Shown: positions 44,733 through 53,913 of the stretch, piece by piece
How positions within the stretch are numbered: position 1 is the first letter of the stretch
Layout: each line of letters begins with the position of its first letter
From: JALZVT01 sp039029135
GTDB taxonomy: Bacteria > Pseudomonadota > Gammaproteobacteria > Pseudomonadales > Azotimanducaceae
NCBI GenBank assembly: GCA_039029135.1
Contig: JBCCGT010000013.1
Location: 62,001 to 126,000, forward strand
DNA: 64,000 nt
Direction of reading: 5' to 3'
The notes under the pieces: model-generated
What the model saw: only the letters and a program-made list of their open reading frames with translations
Told to the model about the DNA's origin: nothing
The model's database searches: none
Translations under genes and position numbers: made by a program

Positions 44733-45218
44733 ATGCGAACGCTGAGCGCTCTTCTTGCGGTGTCGCTGACGGCGGCGAGCGCTATCTCCATGGCCGAGGA
44801 GACCACCGCGACGTCCCCGGGCCGGGTCACCGGCGTCGGTGGCGTGTTTTTCCTTGCTAACGAGGACAACAAGGCGCTCGCGCAGTGGTACGCGGAGCAC
44901 CTCGGCATCACCCCGGAGCCATGGGGCGGCGTGGTGCTGAACTGGCAGAAGGATCAGGCCGACGATGGCGGCATGACGGTATGGCACATCGGCGCCGCCG
45001 ACAGCGACTGGTTCGCGCCGAGCACGGCGCGCTTCATGATCAACTATCGCGTCGACGACATGGCGGCGCTGCTCGCGAAACTACGCCGCGCCGGAATCCC
45101 CATCCTGGACGGCCCCGAGTACCACGAGAACGGCGTGTTCGCCTGGATACAGGACCCGGAGGGCAACAAGATCGAGCTGTGGGAACCCATGGCCTGGGAC
45201 GAGAAGAACAAGCGCTAG
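44733..45218 (+). CDS. secreted VOC-superfamily protein
   Basis: 161 residues from ATG 44733 (the open frame starts earlier, overlapping the hydrolase). A signal peptide (LSALLAVSLTAASAISMAEE) leads to one glyoxalase/VOC fold: GVFFLANEDNKALAQWYAEH, FMINYRVDDMAALLAKLR, GVFAWIQDPEGNKIELWEP. The metal ligands of the VOC fold lie in the EP and KIELWEP segments. Export is uncommon for this family. Possibly a glyoxalase or dioxygenase. Confidence 0.78.
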   Translation: MRTLSALLAVSLTAASAISMAEETTATSPGRVTGVGGVFFLANEDNKALAQWYAEHLGITPEPWGGVVLNWQKDQADDGGMTVWHIGAADSDWFAPSTARFMINYRVDDMAALLAKLRRAGIPILDGPEYHENGVFAWIQDPEGNKIELWEPMAWDEKNKR

Positions 45219-45274
45219 CGCCTGCTCGTCCGTGACCCGCCCCGGCCGGGACGGGTCGTGGGAGCCCCGGAGAT

Positions 45275-46063
45275 CTAGAAATCGTAGTTCAGCGCCGCGA
45301 ACGGACCCTTGATCATTACGTTCGCCACGTCGATCTCGTCCAGCTCTTCAACGTCCAGATCCATCTGCCGGTAGCCCACCTCGAGGCCGAGGCCAATGGG
45401 CGACGTCCAGCCGACGCGCGCGTCGATGTCGATGAGGCTGTTGTCCTCGTAGGCGAGCCCGCGGGCGGACGCGCCGACCCAGAAACCCGAGAACGGCAGG
45501 TCCGCGCGCGCGGCGCCGTAGACCATCGGTACGGGCGTATCGAACTCGGCGGTGCTGTTGGTAAAGGTCGTTTCGTCGCGCACCATCACGAAGCCGTCTA
45601 GAAAGCGCACGCCCACGCCCACATCCAGGTCCACCACCGTGTCGAGCAGGCCCCAGTACAGCAGGGCATCGGTCTGCGAGATGTCGATTTCCGAGTTGAG
45701 CTCGGCGGCCAGGTTGAAGGTCTCGCCGTTGAACTCAATCGAGCGATTGAGCACCCCCTCGCCCGTCTGGGCGAGGCTGGTGTGTTCGATGCGCACGTTC
45801 GGCAGCAGCGGTATCGGGTGCTCGAACGCGCCGTAGAAATAGTTGTTGCTCTTGTCGGCGAAACCCAGATCGTCGACCAGGTCTAGGTTGTCGGCGCCGC
45901 TCGTCGCCGAACCGCTGATGTCCTGCATCCAAGCGCCGCCGCCGGCGTACATGCCAAACTCGATATCCGCCGTGGCGGGTGCGGCGAGCAGCGCGGAAGT
46001 AACCAGGGCACAGGCGCAAGAGACGGGCGCGCGGCGGAATGCGCGCGAGGGTTGATCGTCCAC
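45275..46063 (-). CDS. TIGR04219-type outer-membrane beta-barrel protein
   Basis: 262 residues. GTG 46063 follows GGAGAGG and opens the signal peptide (ALVTSALLAAPATA). The mature barrel has the family motifs YAGGGAWMQDISGSAT, NNYFYGAFEHPIPLLPNVRI, FNGETFNLAAELNSEIDIS and LEVGYRQMDLDVEELDE, ending in the aromatic FAALNYDF of an outer-membrane barrel. Function unknown. Isolated, divergent from the amidohydrolase operon. Confidence 0.87.
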   Translation of the reverse strand: MDDQPSRAFRRAPVSCACALVTSALLAAPATADIEFGMYAGGGAWMQDISGSATSGADNLDLVDDLGFADKSNNYFYGAFEHPIPLLPNVRIEHTSLAQTGEGVLNRSIEFNGETFNLAAELNSEIDISQTDALLYWGLLDTVVDLDVGVGVRFLDGFVMVRDETTFTNSTAEFDTPVPMVYGAARADLPFSGFWVGASARGLAYEDNSLIDIDARVGWTSPIGLGLEVGYRQMDLDVEELDEIDVANVMIKGPFAALNYDF

Positions 46064-46224
46064 GAAAGACCTCTCCGAATAGTGATGTTCCCCAGCCGCG
46101 AACCCTACGCCTCGGGTTCCGCTCTCGCCGTGACGCAGAGCACGCGTTTGTTTGATCAGATCCAGACACGTCGCCGCTGTGATGCGTGGCACAATGCGGG
46201 CAGCTCCCCCAGGAGGACATCACA

Positions 46225-47550
46225 GTGACCAGCACCGCCATTCGCAACGCCCGTCTCGTCAATGAGGGACGCATCACCGAGGGCGACCTCCTTATCCGCG
46301 ACGGACGCATCGAGGCGATCGGCACCGTCGGTGCCGCCGACGCGGAGTTCGACGCCGCGGGCCGACTGCTGCTGCCCGGCATGATCGATGACCAGGTGCA
46401 CTTCCGCGAGCCGGGCATGGAGTACAAGGGCGAGATCAAGACCGAGTCGGCGGCCGCAGTCGCCGGGGGCATCACGAGCTACATGGAGATGCCGAACTGC
46501 AACCCGCTGTCGATCAATCAGGAGCGCATCGACGCGAAGCGTGCCCGCGCGGCGGAGGTCTCGGCCGCCAACTACGCCTTCTATCTGGGTGCGACCAACG
46601 ACAACCTGGAGTCCATCAAGGCGATCGATCCGCTGACGGTCTGCGGCGTGAAGGTGTTCATGGGCGCGTCCACCGGCAACATGCTGGTCGACAACGAGCA
46701 GACGCTGGAGGGCATCTTCTCCAGCACGCCGCTGCTCATCGCGACGCACTGCGAGGACACGCCGATGATCCTCGCCAACGAGGCCGCCTGGGCGGAGCGC
46801 TTCGGCGCTGACATACCCGCGACCGAGCATCCCAACATTCGCTCCACCGAGGCCTGCTGGAAGTCGTCATCGCTCGCGGTTGGGCTCGCCAAGAAACACG
46901 ACGCGCGCCTGCACGTGCTGCACCTGACGACGGCTAAGGAGATGGCGCTGTTCGAGCCCGGCCCGATCGCCGGCAAGCGCATCACCGCAGAGGCCTGCGT
47001 GCACCATCTGTTTTTCGACGAGACCTGGTACGCGGCCAAGGGCAACGACATCAAGTGCAATCCCGCGATCAAGAAGCCGAGCGATCGCGAGGCGGTCATG
47101 GCCGCGCTGCTCGAGGATCGCATCGACGTCGTCGCAACGGACCACGCGCCGCACACGCGAGAGGAAAAGGACCGACCCTATCCGCAGGCGCCCGCCGGGC
47201 TGCCGCTGGTGCAGCACGCGCTGCTGACCATGTTCGAACACGTGCACGCGGGGCGCATGAGCATCGAAAAAGTCGTCGAGAAAGTCTGCCACGCGCCAGC
47301 CGAGATCTTCGCCGTCAGGGAACGCGGCTATCTGCGCGAGGGCTACTGGGCCGACCTGGTGTGCGTGGACGACGGCGCGCTGACCGTCGTCGACGACGAG
47401 CCGGTGTACTACAAGTGCGGCTGGTCGCCGTTTGCCGGTATCACCTTCCACTCGCGCGTCGCGGCCACCTGGGTGAACGGCGAGCTGCGCTACGACGGCA
47501 AGGAGGTGCTGCCGGGCGCGTGCGGCGTGGCGCTCGAATTTGCGCGATGA
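46225..47550 (+). CDS. dihydroorotase-type cyclic amidohydrolase
   Basis: 441 residues. GTG 46225 follows AGGAGG. The first metal motif reads MIDDQVHFREPG (Gln where most dihydroorotases have His), a variant known from the dihydroorotase subgroup of Bacteroidetes and some proteobacteria. The carboxylated-Lys strand CGVKVFMGASTGN, His in ATHCEDTP and HVLHLTTAKEM, and Asp in VATDHAPHTREEK are all present. It may make dihydroorotate for pyrimidine synthesis, or act on a related cyclic ureide. The next gene overlaps it by four bases. Confidence 0.87.
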   Translation: MTSTAIRNARLVNEGRITEGDLLIRDGRIEAIGTVGAADAEFDAAGRLLLPGMIDDQVHFREPGMEYKGEIKTESAAAVAGGITSYMEMPNCNPLSINQERIDAKRARAAEVSAANYAFYLGATNDNLESIKAIDPLTVCGVKVFMGASTGNMLVDNEQTLEGIFSSTPLLIATHCEDTPMILANEAAWAERFGADIPATEHPNIRSTEACWKSSSLAVGLAKKHDARLHVLHLTTAKEMALFEPGPIAGKRITAEACVHHLFFDETWYAAKGNDIKCNPAIKKPSDREAVMAALLEDRIDVVATDHAPHTREEKDRPYPQAPAGLPLVQHALLTMFEHVHAGRMSIEKVVEKVCHAPAEIFAVRERGYLREGYWADLVCVDDGALTVVDDEPVYYKCGWSPFAGITFHSRVAATWVNGELRYDGKEVLPGACGVALEFAR

Positions 47551-48608
47551 ATTTCACCAGCGACAACGCCACCGGCGCCTGCGAGGCGGTGCTGGCGGCC
47601 ATTCAGCGCGCCAACGCGGGGCCCGCAGCCGGCTACGGTGACGACCAATGGTGCCGACAGGCGGCAGCGATGCTCGACGACGTCTTCGAGCATGAAGTCG
47701 AGGTCTTCTTCGTCGTCACCGGCACGGCCGCCAATAGCCTCGCGCTCGCGACACTGGTAGAGCCCTGGGAGGCGATCGTCTGCCAGGACACCTCGCACAT
47801 CGCCAACGACGAATCCACCGGTCCTGAGTTTTTCACCGGCGGCGCGCGCCTGCTGCCGGTCGCAACCGCCGCGGGCAAGATGACTGCCGACGATCTCGAG
47901 GACCGCATCCGGCGCACCGGCACGCTGGTGCCGCACAACACGCGGCTCGGCGCGTTCTCGCTGACCCAGAGCAACGAGGTCGGCATGGTCTACGCCGCCG
48001 ACGAGGTCGCGGCGCTGAGCGAGATCGCGCGCGGCCACGGCATGCGCGTGCACATGGACGGCGCCCGCTTCGCGAACGCCGTCGCCGCGACCGGCGCGAG
48101 CCCCGCCGAGCTGACCTGGAAGGCGGGCGTCGACGTGCTCTGCCTGGGAGCGACCAAGTGCGGCGCGCTCGCCGCCGAGGCGGTCATCTTCTTCGACCCC
48201 GCGCTGGCGGAGGGCTTCATCCACCACCGCAAGCGTGCGGGCCACCTGCTGTCCAAGAGTCGCCTGTTCGGCGCGCAGTTCGTCGGCTGGCTGGAGAACG
48301 ACGAGTGGCTGCGCCTCGCGCGGCACGCCAACGCCGCCGCGGACGAACTGCGCGGCCTGCTGACGGCGCTCGACCACGTCCACGCGGCCTGGCAGACCGA
48401 GTCGAACGAATCGTTCTTCGTGGTTCCGAACGACACGCACACGGCGCTGCTCGACGCCGGGGCCCGCTACTACGACTGGCCGCCCACCGGTTTCGGCCGC
48501 GAGGCCGGCGCCGGCGAGACGCTGATCCGGCTGGTGACCTCGTTTGCGACCAGCGCAGATGAGGTTCAGCGGCTCGCCGCGACTGCCCGTCAGCACGCCG
48601 GTCAATAA
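47547..48608 (+). CDS. low-specificity threonine aldolase-type PLP enzyme
   Basis: 353 residues. Fold-type I aldolase: GDDQWCRQAAAMLDDVFEHE, FFVVTGTAANSLAL, HMDGARFANAV, and the PLP-binding Lys in CLGATKCGALAAEA. Cleaves threonine or another beta-hydroxy amino acid to glycine and an aldehyde. ATG overlaps the amidohydrolase stop (ATGA) and its own stop overlaps the sulfatase ATG (TAATG), so a single operon. Confidence 0.88.
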   Translation: MNFTSDNATGACEAVLAAIQRANAGPAAGYGDDQWCRQAAAMLDDVFEHEVEVFFVVTGTAANSLALATLVEPWEAIVCQDTSHIANDESTGPEFFTGGARLLPVATAAGKMTADDLEDRIRRTGTLVPHNTRLGAFSLTQSNEVGMVYAADEVAALSEIARGHGMRVHMDGARFANAVAATGASPAELTWKAGVDVLCLGATKCGALAAEAVIFFDPALAEGFIHHRKRAGHLLSKSRLFGAQFVGWLENDEWLRLARHANAAADELRGLLTALDHVHAAWQTESNESFFVVPNDTHTALLDAGARYYDWPPTGFGREAGAGETLIRLVTSFATSADEVQRLAATARQHAGQ

Positions 48609-50035
48609 TGGCAACGCGCAACCAGCCCCGGGCGTCGCGACCGAACGTCGTCGTTCTGTTTCCCGATCAGCTGCGCGCGCAGTCGCTGCCGCTGTTCGGC
48701 GAAACCCAGATCGATACGCCGAACATCGACCGCCTGGCCGCCGAGGGGGTGCTGCTGCGCCAGGCGATTTCGAACTGCCCGGTCTGCACGCCGGCGCGCG
48801 CGATGCTGGTGACGGGCCGCTATCCGCAGACCACGGGGCACCTGATCAACACCACGCGAACGCGCCACAGCGAGATCTCGATCGCCGACGCCTTCGCGCA
48901 TCAGGGCTACCGGACCGGCTGGGTGGGCAAGTGGCACCTGCACACGGGGCTGTGGCCGGCGCTTGATCGCATGCCCCAGCATCCCGACTGGGTACCGGAG
49001 GGACGCGACCGACTGGGCTTCGAATATTGGCGCGCCTATAACCAGCACATGGTCTATTTCGATGGCTTCGTCCATAAGGATGACTGGAACTACGAGCGCT
49101 GGGACGGCTACGAGACCGATGGCCTCTTGAACTACGGCTTCGAGTTCATGGACGGCTGCGGCGACGATCCGTTTCTGCTGTTCCTGTCCCCGCACCAGCC
49201 GCACTTCACGCCGTTCGAATTCGCCCCGGCGGAATACTATGAATCGCTGCCGGCGGAGCTCATCCTGCCGGCGAAAGTGCCGGCGTCGCAGCAGGAGAGC
49301 TCGCTCGCGATGTACCGCCACTACCTGGCAATGATTCTGGCCGTGGATCGGATGCTGGGCCGCCTGCTGGACTACCTGGCGCGCAACGACCTCGCAGACA
49401 ACACGATCGTGCTGTTCGCCTCGGACCACGGCACCCAGGGCGGCTCGCAGGGCGTTAATCCCTGGTCGAAGAAGAACCCGTACGATGCGTCGATCCACAT
49501 ACCGGGCATCGTGCGTTTTCCGGGGCAGATCGCCGCCGGCAGCGAGTCGCAGCAGATCGTCTCGATGGTCGACTGGTTCCCGACGCTCTGCGGGCTGGCC
49601 GGCGTGCCCGTGCCGCGCAGCGTCGAAGGGATGAACCGAGCGCCCGCGCTGCTGGGTGACGAGGCGGGCAACGACTCGGCGTTTCTAATGAACTTCTCGA
49701 AGTGGTTCGACTGGTTTCGCGACGGCGCGGAATGGCGCGGCGTGCGCACCAGAGACCACACCTACGCGCGCTGGCTGAACGGCAGGGTCGAGTTGTATGA
49801 CCTCGCGGCGGATCCGCTGCAGACGCAGAACCTGGCGGGCAGCGGCGCGCCCGTCGAGGATCATCTGGCGGCGCTGCTGCGCGACCACCAAGGGCGCCGC
49901 CGAGACGAGCTGGTGCCCTGCACCGAGTGGCAGGGCTGGCTGGACGAACAGCGGCGCGTCGTCCGCAACGCGTTCGGCCCGCTCAGCCACCCGGAGAGCT
50001 CGCCGGACTGGTCGCTGCTGCAGCCGGCGCGCTAG
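48608..50035 (+). CDS. formylglycine-dependent sulfatase
   Basis: 475 residues. Type I sulfatase: NVVVLFPDQLRAQSL, then CTPAR in NCPVCTPARAMLVTGR (Cys converted to formylglycine), WVGKWHLH, and the metal-binding FASDHGTQ. No signal peptide is evident, so it is probably cytoplasmic or an alkyl/choline-sulfatase-like enzyme. Part of the overlapped operon with aldolase and PhyH; maturation would need a sulfatase-maturase not found in this window. Confidence 0.87.
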   Translation: MATRNQPRASRPNVVVLFPDQLRAQSLPLFGETQIDTPNIDRLAAEGVLLRQAISNCPVCTPARAMLVTGRYPQTTGHLINTTRTRHSEISIADAFAHQGYRTGWVGKWHLHTGLWPALDRMPQHPDWVPEGRDRLGFEYWRAYNQHMVYFDGFVHKDDWNYERWDGYETDGLLNYGFEFMDGCGDDPFLLFLSPHQPHFTPFEFAPAEYYESLPAELILPAKVPASQQESSLAMYRHYLAMILAVDRMLGRLLDYLARNDLADNTIVLFASDHGTQGGSQGVNPWSKKNPYDASIHIPGIVRFPGQIAAGSESQQIVSMVDWFPTLCGLAGVPVPRSVEGMNRAPALLGDEAGNDSAFLMNFSKWFDWFRDGAEWRGVRTRDHTYARWLNGRVELYDLAADPLQTQNLAGSGAPVEDHLAALLRDHQGRRRDELVPCTEWQGWLDEQRRVVRNAFGPLSHPESSPDWSLLQPAR

Positions 50036-50037
50036 CG

Positions 50038-50901
50038 ATGACGACCCCCTACCCCATCGAAGTCGAGCCCGCGCTGATCGCCGCGTTCAACGAGCGTGGT
50101 TTCGTGACGACACCGGACACGCTGAGCGCGGCCGAGATCGAGCGCTACGGCGCGGCCATCGATCGCGAGGTGGCGGCCCGGACCGCGTCGGATAGCCGCC
50201 CTCTGGTCGACAAGTCGCGCTACGAGCAGTCGTTCATCCAGTGCATGCGGCTGTGGGAGACCAACCCGGAGATCCTGCCGCTGACCGTGCACGCCGGGCT
50301 CGCGGGCGTCGCGGCACAGCTATTGGGCGTGCCCAGCGTGCGGCTCTGGCAGGATCAGGCGCTGTACAAGGAACCCGGCGGCCAGCCCACCACGCCGCAT
50401 CAGGACCAGACCTTCTGGGCGATCGACACCGCATCACTGATCAGCGCCTGGATACCGCTGGAGGACGTCACCGCCCGGCGCGGCGCGATGGCTTACGTGC
50501 CGGGTTCGCACCGGGCGGGCCGCCTGCGGGTCGTCGACATCACGCACAGCACCACGCCTTACGACATTCTGGATGATCCCGCCTTGGCGGGCGCACGGCC
50601 ACAAACGATCGAGGTCGAGGCGGGATCGGTCGTGTGGCATCACGGCCTCACCGTGCATCAGGCGGCAGCGAACGAGAGCAACCAAACGCGCCGCGTGTTT
50701 ACCGTCGTGTACGTGGCGAGCGACGCTACCCGCGACAAAGCCTGGCCGACCTATCCGCTGGACCGCGAGAACATCGGCGTCGGGGAGACGCTGCGAGGGC
50801 CCAGCATGCCGGTGCTCTGGCCGCCGCCCGACGAGCCGCCCGTTCCACCTTCGACCGTCGGGGAGCCTACCGGACCGCAACAAGGGACGACGGCCGGCTA
50901 G
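50038..50901 (+). CDS. phytanoyl-CoA dioxygenase (PhyH) family protein
   Basis: 287 residues from ATG 50038. Iron ligands His-x-Asp in TPHQDQTFWAID, distal His in HHGLTVHQAA, and Arg in NQTRRVFTVVYV. Acts as a Fe(II)/2-oxoglutarate hydroxylase. Starts just two bases after the sulfatase stop and ends the four-gene unit. A second PhyH in the window (fused to HEAT repeats) is not closely similar outside the motifs. Confidence 0.88.
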   Translation: MTTPYPIEVEPALIAAFNERGFVTTPDTLSAAEIERYGAAIDREVAARTASDSRPLVDKSRYEQSFIQCMRLWETNPEILPLTVHAGLAGVAAQLLGVPSVRLWQDQALYKEPGGQPTTPHQDQTFWAIDTASLISAWIPLEDVTARRGAMAYVPGSHRAGRLRVVDITHSTTPYDILDDPALAGARPQTIEVEAGSVVWHHGLTVHQAAANESNQTRRVFTVVYVASDATRDKAWPTYPLDRENIGVGETLRGPSMPVLWPPPDEPPVPPSTVGEPTGPQQGTTAG

Positions 50902-50922
50902 CGGCCCTCGTTCAGCGCTTGC

Positions 50923-52860
50923 CTAGACGCTCCGATAGTTCGCGGCGTCGACCGCTCGCGTCTGCTGCCAGAACTCGAGCATCGTAAACGGCCAGTTTTG
51001 GGTGATGTGGCCGCTCGCGTTCTTGTACCAGGTGTTCACGTTCGAGCGGCCCCAGGCCATGCCCCGATTCCCCTCGTCGACCCAGTCGTTGTAGGCGTCG
51101 AACGCATCGCGCGTGACGTCGATCGCACCCGAGCCTTCCATTGCCAGCGCAAGGCAGCCGAGGATGTAGCGCACCTCGCATTCGGAAAAGAACACGATGC
51201 TGCCGTTCACCACGATATTGGTGTTCGGCCCGTAGCAGAAGAACAGGTTCGGAAAGCCGGGCATGGTCACGCCCTTGAAAGCCCGCGCCTCGTCGTCCCA
51301 GACGTCGTGCAGATCCGCGCCGTCCGCGCCGATGATCTGCATCGGCTGCAGGAAACCGCTCGCCTGAAAACCGGTGGCATAGATCAGCACGTCGAACTCG
51401 TGCTGCGCGCCCGATGCGCAGGTCACGCCAGCAGGCGTTATCTCCGCGATCGGATCGGTCACCAGACTGACGTTATCGCGCTGCAGCGCGCCCAGATAGC
51501 GGCCGTCGTCGATGAGCGCACGCTTGGCGCCCGGTGGATAGCTGGGCGTGCAGGCCGCCAGCAGATCCGGTCGCTCGGCGAGCTGTTCCGCGAGGTTCGC
51601 CTCGAGCGCCTCGCGAAATGCCTGATTGAGTTCACCGACTGAGTGTTCGCCGCGATTCCAGCCGTCGTCGGCCCGCACCGCGTCGAGCAGACCCTCCGCC
51701 GTACGCCAGAACATCGCGAAGCGAAACCACTTCGCGTAGAACGGCACCGAGCGCAACAGCCAGTGCATGCTCTGCGGCACCTCCTGGAAGTAGTCCGGAT
51801 TCGCGACCATCCAGGGCGGGGTGCGCTGAAACTGTGTCACCGATGCCGCGCTCTCGGCGACGATGGGGAGAAACTGAAACGCGCTCGCGCCCGTGCCGAT
51901 GACGCCAACCCGCTTGCCCGATAGATCGTGCTCGTGTTCCCACTGGGCAGAATGAAAAGAGATGCCGGCGAAAGAGCCAGACCCCTTGATGTCCGGCCAG
52001 CGCGGGCGGTTGAGCTGCCCGACGGCGCTGATGACCGCGTTCGCGGTCACCTCGCGCGTTGCGGCCGCGGCATCGCCCGCGGCGGCGATCGTCACCCGCC
52101 AGCGCCGCGCGTTTTCGTCCCAGCGCGCCTGCTGCACTTCGGCGCCGAACTCGATGTGCTCGCGCAGCGCGTACTCGTTCGCGGTGTCGGCGAAATAATC
52201 GCGCAGCACCGCCTGTGCCGAATAGTGCTGCGGCCAGTCCTTGGGTTTGAACGAATAAGAGTAGACGTGATTCGGGCTATCCACGCGGCAGCCGGGGTAG
52301 GTGTTCTCGAACCAGGTGCCGCCGACGTCCGCGTTCTTCTCGATTACCGTGAACGGGATACCCGCCTGCTGCAGTCGCACGGCAGAGAGCAGCCCCGACA
52401 TGCCTGCACCGATGATCAGCACGCTGAAGTCCGCGCGCTGTTCGACCGCCACGCTCTCGATCGCGGGCTGGTGATAAGGATCTTCGCCGTTGAGCGACAG
52501 CTCGGACGTCAGGAACTCGATGTAGTCCTCGCCGAGTTCGCGACCGGTGAGAAAACCCAGCATCTCCTGCAGTTCTTCCCGACTCGGCATGTAGTGCTCG
52601 CCGGCGTCGCGCGGGCCGCCGTCGCGATAGGCGGCGATGGCCTCGAGCGCCATGGCGCGCACCCTGGCGCGCTGTTCGTCCGTCAGCCCATCATCCGGAT
52701 TCAGAAATTCCTGCAGCAGGCTGATGTCACCGCGCAGGTGATCCATGCTGCCGGTGAGGTGCACGAGCGCCAGCATCAGCGCCGCGGTGTCGGCGGCCTC
52801 CAGGTGTGCGGCGATCGCCGTGTCGTCGAGCGTAATCCGATCGAGTGAATCCTGATGCAT
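50923..52860 (-). CDS. flavin monooxygenase of the Baeyer-Villiger type
   Basis: 645 residues. An N-terminal helical part of ~160 residues precedes the FAD-binding fold (VLIIGAGMSGLLSAVRLQ), the BVMO fingerprint FAGISFHSAQW (FxGxxxHxxxW), the NADPH-binding GVIGTGASAFQFLP, and IYATGFQASGFLQ. The long N-terminal extension is seen in some proteobacterial BVMOs. Oxidises ketones to esters or lactones. ATG 52860 follows GGGAGGG. Confidence 0.88.
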   Translation of the reverse strand: MHQDSLDRITLDDTAIAAHLEAADTAALMLALVHLTGSMDHLRGDISLLQEFLNPDDGLTDEQRARVRAMALEAIAAYRDGGPRDAGEHYMPSREELQEMLGFLTGRELGEDYIEFLTSELSLNGEDPYHQPAIESVAVEQRADFSVLIIGAGMSGLLSAVRLQQAGIPFTVIEKNADVGGTWFENTYPGCRVDSPNHVYSYSFKPKDWPQHYSAQAVLRDYFADTANEYALREHIEFGAEVQQARWDENARRWRVTIAAAGDAAAATREVTANAVISAVGQLNRPRWPDIKGSGSFAGISFHSAQWEHEHDLSGKRVGVIGTGASAFQFLPIVAESAASVTQFQRTPPWMVANPDYFQEVPQSMHWLLRSVPFYAKWFRFAMFWRTAEGLLDAVRADDGWNRGEHSVGELNQAFREALEANLAEQLAERPDLLAACTPSYPPGAKRALIDDGRYLGALQRDNVSLVTDPIAEITPAGVTCASGAQHEFDVLIYATGFQASGFLQPMQIIGADGADLHDVWDDEARAFKGVTMPGFPNLFFCYGPNTNIVVNGSIVFFSECEVRYILGCLALAMEGSGAIDVTRDAFDAYNDWVDEGNRGMAWGRSNVNTWYKNASGHITQNWPFTMLEFWQQTRAVDAANYRSV

Positions 52861-52932
52861 GGTCCCTCCCCAATATCGATTGTCCCATCGCGCCCGTCAC
52901 CGGCGCTGCGGCAGCGCGCCGTCCCCGCGCTG

Positions 52933-53874
52933 CTAGTCCCCGTACTGCTGCGCGAGACCGCCGACGGTTGCGAAGAACTCTGCCTTGACGTCGCCAATGA
53001 TGTCGGCGACGGGTCGCACGGCGTCGATCCGACCACAGACCTGCCCGGTCAGCGCAATGCTCGCCTCGAGATCGCCGCCGAAATAGAGATCGAGAATGTT
53101 GCCGCGCATCTCGCCCATCGCATTCGTTTCGACGTCGCGCTCCAAGCGCGTCGTTTTCTCGGTACGCAGCGCGCGCAGTGCGGGCGAGTGAAAGCGATTG
53201 AGAAACACCGTGTCGGTTTCCTTCGCTTCGACGATCGCGTCTTTCCAGTTACTGTGTACGGGCGATTCGGCCGCGGACACCATGCGCGTGCCCATCTGCA
53301 CGCCCTCGGCGCCCAGCGCAAACGCGGCAGCCATCGACGCGCCATCGACAAAACCACCGGCGGCAATGATCGGCACGTCGACTTTCGAGCGTACGAGCGG
53401 CAGCAGCACCATGGTGCTGACGTCGCGCGGATTCTTGAAACCGCCGCCCTCGCTGCCTTCGACGATCAGCCCATCGACGCCGCAGTCGACGGCCTTCAGC
53501 GCCGCATCGAGGCTCGGCACGACATGAAACACGGTCAGCCCGCCCTCTTTCAGGACGCCGGTATAGCGCTCCGGGCTGCCGGCGGAGGTCGTGACGAACG
53601 TAACGCCCTGATCGATCACGAACTCGGCGATGTTCGGATCGCGTACGAACGCCTGGGCGATGTTGACGCCGAACGGCTTGTCGGTGAGATCCCGCATCTT
53701 GCGGATCTCGTCCTTCACCGCGTCCAGCTCGCCGGAGGACGTTTCGATGATGCCCATGCCGCCCGCGTTCGAGACGGCGGACGCGAGCTGCGAGCGCGCG
53801 ATCCAGCCCATGGGTGCCTGGACGAGCGGCACCTCGACGCCGAGCATGTCGGTGACCCGATTGTTGAAAGCCAT
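52933..53874 (-). CDS. nitronate monooxygenase-like FMN protein
   Basis: 313 residues. NMO/2-nitropropane dioxygenase fold: PLVQAPMGWIARSQLASAV, IVEGSEGGGFKNPRD, VPIIAAGGFVDGASMAAAFA and ALGAEGVQMGTRMV (phosphate-binding). FMN oxidoreductase of the NAD(P)H-dependent flavin family. It lies between the BVMO and the acyl-CoA ligase on the same strand. Confidence 0.87.
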   Translation of the reverse strand: MAFNNRVTDMLGVEVPLVQAPMGWIARSQLASAVSNAGGMGIIETSSGELDAVKDEIRKMRDLTDKPFGVNIAQAFVRDPNIAEFVIDQGVTFVTTSAGSPERYTGVLKEGGLTVFHVVPSLDAALKAVDCGVDGLIVEGSEGGGFKNPRDVSTMVLLPLVRSKVDVPIIAAGGFVDGASMAAAFALGAEGVQMGTRMVSAAESPVHSNWKDAIVEAKETDTVFLNRFHSPALRALRTEKTTRLERDVETNAMGEMRGNILDLYFGGDLEASIALTGQVCGRIDAVRPVADIIGDVKAEFFATVGGLAQQYGD

Positions 53875-53913
53875 CGCTGTTTCCCCTTGCCGTGGCTGTG
53901 TGATTGGGTTCGC

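Noticed and set aside
46387..46420. Missing first His in the dihydroorotase metal motif (DDQVH), considered as inactivation.
   Set aside because: The DDQVHFREPG form is typical of a known dihydroorotase subgroup and all other metal ligands are present.
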